Shown here in pieces: positions 58,567 through 64,000 of a stretch of DNA of 64,000 nt. Within the stretch, counting starts at the first letter, position 1, and every line of letters begins with the position of its first letter. The position numbers were made by a program, and so were the translations under genes. The stretch spans positions 1 through 64,000 of the forward strand of contig CAITIQ010000394.1 of the NCBI GenBank assembly GCA_903892415.1, given 5' to 3'. The notes below the pieces were generated by a model. The model was not told where the DNA came from. It saw nothing but the letters and a program-made list of their open reading frames with translations, and did no database searches. The stretch is from an uncultured delta proteobacterium (GTDB lineage Bacteria; Myxococcota_A; Polyangia; Polyangiales; Polyangiaceae).

Positions 58567-59663
58567 GCGGGGCTTCCTTCTTTTTTGCGTTTCTTCGGGA
58601 CCGGAACGCGAACAGTTACGACAGTGCCCTTGTCGGGCTCGCTCTGGATCTCGAGGCTGCCGCCGGATGAATCGGCGACGCGTTTGCACAGCGCGAGGCC
58701 GATGCCCGAGCCCTTGTCTTTGTTGGTGAAGAAGAGGTCAGTGCAGCGGGCGAGCACCGCTTTGCTCATGCCGCAGCCGTCGTCCTCGACGCGCAGCGCG
58801 AACACTTGGCCTGCGTCTTCGAGCAACGCGGTGACCACGACCGTGCCGCCGCTGCGGCAGGCGTCGATCGAGTTCTTCACCAAGTTGAACACCAAGCCGC
58901 TGATCACGCCGCGGTCGATGGGCAAGAGCGGCAGCGAGGGGCCGCGTGAGATCAAGTGCACCGAGGCTCGCTCCGCCACCGGCGTGAGCACGCGGCAAGC
59001 CTCTTCCACGGCCAAGTCGATGGCGGTGTTACCGGAGGCTCGGGCCGACCGTACGAAGCCTCCCACGCCGTCGAGTCCGAGCCCCATCCGGCGCACTTCG
59101 GCGAGCACCGCATGCAGATCGGTTTGCAGCTCGCCGCTCGATTCTTCCACCATCAACTCGAGCCGTGCGGTGACCGCCGCCAGCGGGTTGCGCAGCTCGT
59201 GAAGCACGGACGGCAGCGCATCTCCGAGCGCCGCCATCGCCAGCAGCCGGTCCTTCTGGCGGTAGAGCTCGAGCACCGGCGCGATGTCCTGAAACTGAAG
59301 GACGAAGCGCTTGCCGCCGTCAGCGGCGTTGAACTGCGTCAGGCCGTAGCCGATCGAGCCGAGCGTGCCGTCGCCAAGTTGAACCGCGAGCTCATGTCGG
59401 CCGGTCACCGGCTCGAGCGCCGCGGCCTCCAGGCCCGCGAGCGGCGCGATCACCGCGTCGATCAGCTTGCCTTCGAGCTCGCGGGCAGGCCTCCGCAGGA
59501 TTCGTTCTGCGCCGGTGTTCGCCCTTAGAATCAGCCCGTCGGCGCGGATCGAAAGCACGCCAGCGCCGAGGCTGTCGAGGATCGACGCCTCGTCACAGAC
59601 TGGCTTTTTCACAAACTGCTGGCCGCTAGGCTCGTGCCTTTCCACCCTCGTAACCCCCGCCAC
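58563..59663 (-). CDS. PAS-domain histidine kinase
   Basis: A 366-residue soluble histidine kinase: PAS domain (about 27-130), DHp phospho-acceptor box with H155 in LHELRNP, N box NLVKNSIDA (260-268), G1 VEDDGCGMS, F box FFTNK and G2 GSGIGLAL (318-325). No TM segment, so it senses a cytosolic signal. It should phosphorylate the response regulator two genes downstream. GTG 59663 is the longest start; GTG 59645 or 59612 would remove residues before the PAS domain. Confidence 0.9.
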   Translation of the reverse strand: MAGVTRVERHEPSGQQFVKKPVCDEASILDSLGAGVLSIRADGLILRANTGAERILRRPARELEGKLIDAVIAPLAGLEAAALEPVTGRHELAVQLGDGTLGSIGYGLTQFNAADGGKRFVLQFQDIAPVLELYRQKDRLLAMAALGDALPSVLHELRNPLAAVTARLELMVEESSGELQTDLHAVLAEVRRMGLGLDGVGGFVRSARASGNTAIDLAVEEACRVLTPVAERASVHLISRGPSLPLLPIDRGVISGLVFNLVKNSIDACRSGGTVVVTALLEDAGQVFALRVEDDGCGMSKAVLARCTDLFFTNKDKGSGIGLALCKRVADSSGGSLEIQSEPDKGTVVTVRVPVPKKRKKEGSPA

Positions 59664-59802
59664 CCGAGTGACCAGGAATCGGGCCGAGGCGTAGTCTTCT
59701 GCAACATGCGTCGCTTTCGGCGCGTTTCGCGGGACTGACTCGAGCGCGGATGCAGTTTCTGCTCCGCGGCGCAGACTTTGCGCCGCGCCCGAGCGAAGCT
59801 GC

Positions 59803-60432
59803 TCAGCGGGGGTGATGCAGTGCTAGAGCAGCGCGCCCAGCGCTCAGGGCTCCAGCGGCAAAGAGCAGCGCTTGTCCTACACGCAGCGGCCACGGCGGTC
59901 GGCCAACGATGCCAAAGGCGGTGAACGCTAGTTGTGCGAGCAGCCCGAGCAGCAGCGCGTAGCTGAGGGCCCGCGGCCAACGTTGCGCTTGCGCTGCCAC
60001 CACTCGCTGGGCACCCCAAGCAGCGTAAGCAACGCCCACCAATGTACCTATGTCAGCCAGGACTCCCGCTGGCTTGGATGACCAGAGCGGCACCAACGCC
60101 GAGTGAGGGGCGCGATAGGAGAGCACCAAATCCCCGAGCACTACGACTCCAACTAGTGCCAAAGCGACGGCCGCAACAGTGAAGGGCAAGGCAGCTCGCT
60201 GGTGCGGACCTTTGGCTCGCCAAGCACAAAAGGCCGCCACCGTCGTTGAAGCTACGACTGGCGGGTCTGACAACGCGAGCAACAAATCCAGCCGCGGTAC
60301 CCGCCGAATCGTCGCATCGACCACCAGCAAAAGACATGCAGCGCAGGTCAGCGCGAAGGCAGCGCAAAGCGTAAACAGGGCCAGGCGCATTGCGCCCGAA
60401 GGCGAGCTGATCGAGGCGGAGTTCAACGCCAT
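59803..60432 (-). CDS. Multi-pass membrane protein of unknown function
   Basis: A 209-residue hydrophobic protein with about six TM segments and short Arg-rich loops. No transporter or enzyme signature recognised. It starts 1 nt after the stop of the upstream lipoprotein gene, so the two form an operon. Confidence 0.65.
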   Translation of the reverse strand: MALNSASISSPSGAMRLALFTLCAAFALTCAACLLLVVDATIRRVPRLDLLLALSDPPVVASTTVAAFCAWRAKGPHQRAALPFTVAAVALALVGVVVLGDLVLSYRAPHSALVPLWSSKPAGVLADIGTLVGVAYAAWGAQRVVAAQAQRWPRALSYALLLGLLAQLAFTAFGIVGRPPWPLRVGQALLFAAGALSAGRAALALHHPR

Positions 60433-60433
60433 G

Positions 60434-60946
60434 CTACTTGGTGGCTAGCGCCTCGACGTGCGCCTCGAGCGTGCCTTTGGCCTCATGCTTTGCGTACTCC
60501 TCGAACTTGGCGATCTTCAGCGCTGGGTCTTGCGCCTTGAGCTTGGAATAGGCCGTGAGCAGCGCCCGTACTCCTTCGACCGGCATGTCCTGCTTCCTCC
60601 CGGCGTCGAGTTGAGCACGCACATTGCCCGCGGCGAAGGCGGCCAGCATCAGCTGATCGAGGTCTCGCGTGGAGCCCTCAGCGGAGAGCAGCGACTCGCG
60701 ATAGACCACCATCACCCGCGGACTTTCGCCCACGAAATTGACGATGGCTCGAGCATCCGCGCCCTTCTGCGGCTGCTTGAGGAAGGACTCGATCGCGAGG
60801 CGGATCTTGGCTTCAGCCTGTTCGGCGTCGGCCTGCTTCGGCGTCGTGGTGTCGGCTTGTGTCTTGCTTTCCGCTGGGGACGAGCCGCACGCGGCGAGGA
60901 GGAGAACGAGGCCAACTGTTGACCCGCGGGACTGAGACGAGCGCAT
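60434..60946 (-). CDS. Secreted lipoprotein, helical
   Basis: A 170-residue lipoprotein with lipobox LLLAACGS and a Thr/Gln/Ala linker. The body is helical and Ala/Lys-rich (AIESFLKQPQKGADARAIVNF, YSKLKAQDPALKIAKFEEYAKH). ATG 60946 has GGAG 7 nt upstream. Function unknown. Confidence 0.7.
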   Translation of the reverse strand: MRSSQSRGSTVGLVLLLAACGSSPAESKTQADTTTPKQADAEQAEAKIRLAIESFLKQPQKGADARAIVNFVGESPRVMVVYRESLLSAEGSTRDLDQLMLAAFAAGNVRAQLDAGRKQDMPVEGVRALLTAYSKLKAQDPALKIAKFEEYAKHEAKGTLEAHVEALATK

Positions 60947-60989
60947 GAAGGGGCTCCGAGGTAAAGGTTGCCGCGAGTGTAACGGCCTT

Positions 60990-61074
60990 GCGCTGAAATC
61001 CCGCTGCTATTGTGATGGGCGCCTGGGAGAACTACGTTGTGACGGTGACCACCGCGGCCTCACCGCAGCGAGAG
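60990..61074 (+). pseudogene. Truncated copy of the caspase-gene promoter and start region
   Basis: Bases 60990-61020 are identical to 62283-62313 (31 bp, including TGCTATTGT), and the next 30 bases match 24 of 30, keeping GGGAG, GTG (61039) and the MTVT start. After GTG-ACG-GTG-ACC the copy jumps to bases resembling 62438-62460 (19 of 23 identical, CTCACCGCAGC), as if 93 nt (31 codons, in frame) had been lost. It then runs out. It looks like a deleted relic of the caspase gene's 5' end. Confidence 0.75.
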
Positions 61075-61115
61075 CCGCGGGCACGCGGCGCCCTCGCGCG
61101 GCCCGCACTGGGTCG

Positions 61116-62171
61116 TCAGCACTCGCCTGAGAGCGGGTTGCCCGCACGCACCGTCGCCAGGACGCACTGGATCACAGCTAAGTCTTCGTCAGCGAGGCGC
61201 TGGTAACGCTCGATGAAGTCCGGACGGACCTGGCGGAGGTAGGTTTCGTCGGCGCGGATCAGGACGTCCTCCTTGGCGATCTCGAAGCCTGCGACCCGCG
61301 CACAGCGTAGAAATTCACTGTATCGAACGCGATTCGTGGTGACGATGTGTGAGAACATCAGGTCCCATAGCCAATCCGGACAAGTGAGGAAGTCGAGTGG
61401 TCGATCCGTCTTGGAGAAGGCGTTGTGCCCGGCCAGGTCGATGTTGTTGACAAAACAACCGTTCGGCTTGAGCGCAGCGAACGTTGCTCGGAACATTACG
61501 GCCGGGTCGTCAACGTGCTCCGCCACGTCGTTCGCGTAGGCGAAGTCGACGGGCTCGGGCACTCCACTCACCTCGAACAACCCGACGGTATGGTGCAACC
61601 GGTTCGCGTCGAGGACGAGGCGCCCTCCACGCAGTTCGGCGACGTCCCCAGCTCTTACCGTCCCCGGCAAAAGACGATCGAGGGTCTCGAACAGCTTCAG
61701 AGCGCGTTCGTCGAGCTGCACAGAATCAAACCGCTCGACCGTGTACATCTTCTTGGCTCCCGCCTTGAGGAAGCAGTACGCAACGGCGACATCATCGCCA
61801 GGACCGAGCTCGAGTCCTACCCGGCCCGTGACGTTCCCGACCGCCGTCCGCATTGTCTGGAAGATATCGAGGACGTGCGCTGCGTGAGCATCCAGACGGC
61901 GGTTGCTCCAATCCTCCCCACCGCGATCCAGCCCCCCGCGAATCTTATGGACAAGGTCCGTCAAACCCAAGCGCTTGGACTGGTTTCGGGCGATCGCAGT
62001 GAGGATGTTTGGGAGAGAGAGCCGGACCGTTGTGCCGGACAAGGAGGGACGGCTAGGGACAGCGACGTTGTTGCCAATGGGGGCGGGGGAGCAGCCCTCC
62101 CCGTCATTGACGGACGTTGTGGTTGAGCGCGGCTTCAAGCTTGCTGTGGTGCCAGGCGTTGTGTTCGTCAT
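61116..62171 (-). CDS. SAM-dependent methyltransferase
   Basis: A 351-residue class I methyltransferase. Motif I is GLELGPGDDVAVAYCFLKAGA, with the acidic YTVERFD at the end of strand 2, and the post-I/IV region AYANDVAEHVDDPAVMF then LKPNGCFVNNIDL. The resemblance is to methyltransferases of sugar or natural-product pathways; the substrate is unknown. The frame runs to 62693 over the caspase gene; ATG 62171 is the sensible start. It is bracketed by the two copies of the caspase promoter, suggesting it was inserted or trapped there. Confidence 0.78.
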   Translation of the reverse strand: MTNTTPGTTASLKPRSTTTSVNDGEGCSPAPIGNNVAVPSRPSLSGTTVRLSLPNILTAIARNQSKRLGLTDLVHKIRGGLDRGGEDWSNRRLDAHAAHVLDIFQTMRTAVGNVTGRVGLELGPGDDVAVAYCFLKAGAKKMYTVERFDSVQLDERALKLFETLDRLLPGTVRAGDVAELRGGRLVLDANRLHHTVGLFEVSGVPEPVDFAYANDVAEHVDDPAVMFRATFAALKPNGCFVNNIDLAGHNAFSKTDRPLDFLTCPDWLWDLMFSHIVTTNRVRYSEFLRCARVAGFEIAKEDVLIRADETYLRQVRPDFIERYQRLADEDLAVIQCVLATVRAGNPLSGEC

Positions 62172-62331
62172 GGCTGGGGCGCAGCAAGAGCAGCACCACG
62201 CGGCAAAAGCGCGGCAATCGCCGTTGGCTGCTTGTCCTTCAACTTGGCACGAGTGTGCGCTGGTGACGCATGAGGCAATTCGGCGCTGAAATCCCGCTGC
62301 TATTGTGATGGGCACCAAGGAGTATGACGTT
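62172..62331. promoter_or_regulatory. Caspase promoter region, second copy of the 61-bp repeat
   Basis: The repeat copy is 62283-62343. It contains an extended -10 TGC TATTGT (62298-62306) giving a predicted start near 62313, AAGGAG (62317-62322) and a 9-nt spacer to GTG 62332. The stretch before it (62172-62282) shows nothing recognisable apart from a near-miss sigma-54 motif. Confidence 0.6.
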
Positions 62332-63627
62332 GTGACGGTGACCATTTCCCGCAGAGCTGCGCTCTCGTTGGGTATGTCGGCGACGAGCGCGGTGCTTTGG
62401 GGCTGTGAAGGAAAAGCCAGCCGGCTTGGCGCGGGCGCCGCGGTCTCACCGCAGCAGGACGAGCGCTTGGGGACTTCGCCGCCGAAGGCCGCGCAAGCGA
62501 GCGTTTGGTTGCCCGAAAAGACGCGCGCCTTCGTGGTTTGTCTCGGTCGCTTCCAAGGCGAGCCGGAGGGCCAATCCACTTGGTCGCTCACCGAACGCAA
62601 TGACCCTGCTTTCGTCGACCTTTTGCGCACACGAGGCGTTCCCACTAAGCAGCTGGTGCACCTCGCCGACCAAGCTGCCACGAGCGAGGCCATTCAAACG
62701 CAGCTGGCGGCGCTGCTCGCGCAGTCCAAGCCGGAGGAGACGTTGCTCCTCTACGTGGGATCACACGGCTCCTACAAGGCCAAGACCGATGCGCATGGCT
62801 TTTCTTCGTTCGATGGCCATCTGCCCGTAGAGACGCTCTTCGCGCCGCTGGAGAGCAGCTTTCGCGGGGCGCGCGTCCTCTTGTTCTCGGACACCTGCTA
62901 CTCCGGCGGCTTCGTCGAGAAGGCGGAGCAAAATGTGAAGCGGCGCAGCGGTGAGGGCTTTGCGTACGGCGCGGTGAGCTCGACCGGGCCGCACGAGGTC
63001 GCGTGGAGCGGCTGGCGCTTCGTCGATTTGCTGATGCGGGCCTTCTCCGGCAACCCGGTGGTCGACGAGGATGCAGACGGCGTGGTCTCGCTTTCGGACC
63101 TCGCGAATTACGCCAGTCGCCACATGGCCTTCATCGCCGAGGGCCGATCGATCTCGCTGATCAGCCCGGGGCTTTCACCGAGCTACGCGTTGGCCAAAGC
63201 GGCTCGCAAGAGCCACCCTCGCGTTGGCGAGCGGCTCGAGGTGGAGTGGCCCGCGCCGCCCGCCGGTAGCAGCGAACGCGGAAGTTTTTACGCGGCCGAG
63301 GTGATCGAGGCCCGCGGCGAAGAACTCAAGGTCCACTACACCGCCAACCTCAAGACCGAGTCGGATGAATGGGTCTCGCAACAACGAACGCGCCCGTTCC
63401 GCCCGGCGCAATACGAGGAAGGCGCCGCAGTGTCCGTCAAAGCGAGTTCCAAGAAGTGGTACCCCGCGCGCGTGAAGGCCCGCTTCGAATCGCTGCATCT
63501 TTGCAGCTACGACGGTTGGTCGAGCGAGTACGACGAGTGGTTCGGCCCGAGCCGTATTCGCGCGGCGCAAGGTGAGTCGGTCGAGGCGACCGCACTCCCG
63601 GCCCCTTCCGACGATCTGCCCAAGTAA
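62332..63627 (+). CDS. Caspase-like (C14) Tat lipoprotein with Tudor-like repeats
   Basis: A 431-residue exported protein. A twin-arginine signal (TISRRAALSLG, residues 4-14) ends in a lipobox-like VLWGC. The caspase domain holds the catalytic pair H145 in YVGSHGS and C189 in FSDTCYSGGF. Then come two small beta-barrel repeats resembling Tudor/Agenet modules (FYAAEVIEARGEELKVHYTA and WYPARVKARFESLHLCSYDG, each followed by DEW). GTG 62332 has AAGGAG 9 nt upstream; GTG 62305 and ATG 62308 upstream lack one. Likely periplasmic or surface, anchored by lipid. Confidence 0.85.
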   Translation: MTVTISRRAALSLGMSATSAVLWGCEGKASRLGAGAAVSPQQDERLGTSPPKAAQASVWLPEKTRAFVVCLGRFQGEPEGQSTWSLTERNDPAFVDLLRTRGVPTKQLVHLADQAATSEAIQTQLAALLAQSKPEETLLLYVGSHGSYKAKTDAHGFSSFDGHLPVETLFAPLESSFRGARVLLFSDTCYSGGFVEKAEQNVKRRSGEGFAYGAVSSTGPHEVAWSGWRFVDLLMRAFSGNPVVDEDADGVVSLSDLANYASRHMAFIAEGRSISLISPGLSPSYALAKAARKSHPRVGERLEVEWPAPPAGSSERGSFYAAEVIEARGEELKVHYTANLKTESDEWVSQQRTRPFRPAQYEEGAAVSVKASSKKWYPARVKARFESLHLCSYDGWSSEYDEWFGPSRIRAAQGESVEATALPAPSDDLPK

Positions 63628-63643
63628 GGAGCTCCGCACGCCC

Positions 63644-64000
63644 TCAGCGTTTGTACGTGGGCTTGCTAAGCGTTATCGGCGTTGGGTTCTTCAGCACCCA
63701 CGCCACCGAAAGCCGCGCCAGCGTAGCGTTCGACGCGTCTTCACGCTGCAGTGACTTGACCGCAGCGCGCAGATCACAAAGCTCTTCTTCGCCAAGCGCA
63801 ACCTGCGTCTGCACGTGGCCGAGCTGCGCCTCGGCCATCGCGTCGTAGTGTGCGTCCCAGTTGCAACCACCGTTGCGCTGCAGCTCATCGCCAATCCGGC
63901 CGCTGATGCGAATGACCTCGCCTTGGACGGTCTTGGCTGGACCGGAGGAGGGGACGAGCAGCTGCCACAGCTCGGCGTGCTGCTTCTGCCAAGTGCTAGC
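63644..64000 (-). CDS. 3' part of an unknown gene running off the window
   Basis: The frame is open from the window edge to the stop at 63644: 118 residues of a longer protein whose start lies beyond position 64000. The visible part is soluble, with ELWQLLVPSSGPAKTVQGE (a Gly-Pro turn after a Trp), GRIGDELQRNGGCNWDAHYD, a helical region, and the end SVAWVLKNPTPITLSKPTYKR. No motif recognised. Confidence 0.65.
   Translation of the reverse strand, partial: ASTWQKQHAELWQLLVPSSGPAKTVQGEVIRISGRIGDELQRNGGCNWDAHYDAMAEAQLGHVQTQVALGEEELCDLRAAVKSLQREDASNATLARLSVAWVLKNPTPITLSKPTYKR

Noticed and set aside
62249..62263. TGGCACGAGTGTGC, a sigma-54-like element before the caspase gene
   Set aside because: GG and GC are 9 bp apart instead of the required 10, and a better extended -10 with Shine-Dalgarno lies downstream.
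62172..62693. N-terminal extension of the methyltransferase frame
   Set aside because: It runs antisense across the caspase gene start; ATG 62171 leaves a complete methyltransferase.
1..64000. tRNA, rRNA, CRISPR, transposase or integrase
   Set aside because: No cloverleaf, ribosomal RNA signature, spaced identical repeats or recombinase motif was found on either strand by reading; a dedicated scan could still find a small RNA.

Overview
The window is GC-rich, densely packed and typical of a myxobacterium (Myxococcota), most likely of the Polyangia type. This rests on many secreted lipoproteins with Gly/Ser-rich linkers after the lipobox, MopE-like Cys/Asp repeats, paired DUF1592/DUF1552 proteins, eukaryote-type Ser/Thr kinases, Sel1 and FecR proteins, a caspase-like protein and IgGFc-binding/TIG surface proteins. 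The genus cannot be fixed from sequence reading alone. No rRNA, tRNA, CRISPR array, transposase or phage gene was seen.

Layout. 0-10 kb: a small protein, an endonuclease/phosphatase-fold protein, a membrane-anchored unknown, a MopE-like lipoprotein with a one-base frameshift, an FAD oxidase, and a DUF1592+DUF1552 pair. 10-25 kb: isoleucyl-tRNA synthetase with an unusual insertion, several lipoproteins, a CBM9-like protein, a fatty-acid desaturase, TerB-like and DUF2288 proteins, a HEAT-like/metalloprotease pair and a membrane protein with a spermidine-synthase-like domain. 24.7-29.7 kb (minus strand): a three-gene operon of surface lipoproteins with 4-bp overlaps. 30-33 kb: rpsB-tsf, then a polysaccharide deacetylase whose 5' coding region contains a terminator-like hairpin, then a decaying 42-bp tandem array. 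33-46 kb: Sel1 lipoprotein + SNF2 helicase, PAP2 phosphatase, and a Ser/Thr kinase operon. 45.7-48.5 kb: TspO and an ABC1/UbiB-type kinase divergent from a MerR regulator with a B12-type domain that has lost its cobalamin ligands. 48.5-54.2 kb (minus strand): a five-gene ECF sigma/FecR/surface-protein operon. 56.2-59.7 kb (minus strand): PAS histidine kinase, roadblock/LC7 protein, flavodiiron-like (ODP) metallo-beta-lactamase-fold protein, response regulator and sterol-desaturase-family oxygenase, a candidate oxygen-responsive signalling module. 60-64 kb: a small lipoprotein operon, a methyltransferase flanked by two copies of the caspase-gene promoter/start region, the caspase-like lipoprotein, and the 3' part of a gene leaving the window.

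Across the window several genes without a Shine-Dalgarno have a -10-like hexamer ending exactly 6 nt before the start codon, which suggests that leaderless transcription is common here. Other genes (rpsB, tsf, the MopE-like gene, the DUF2541-like gene) have clear Shine-Dalgarno sites. The most attractive candidates for undescribed biology are the kinase/roadblock/ODP/regulator cluster, the duplicated caspase promoter around the methyltransferase, and the cobalamin-blind MerR regulator beside TspO.
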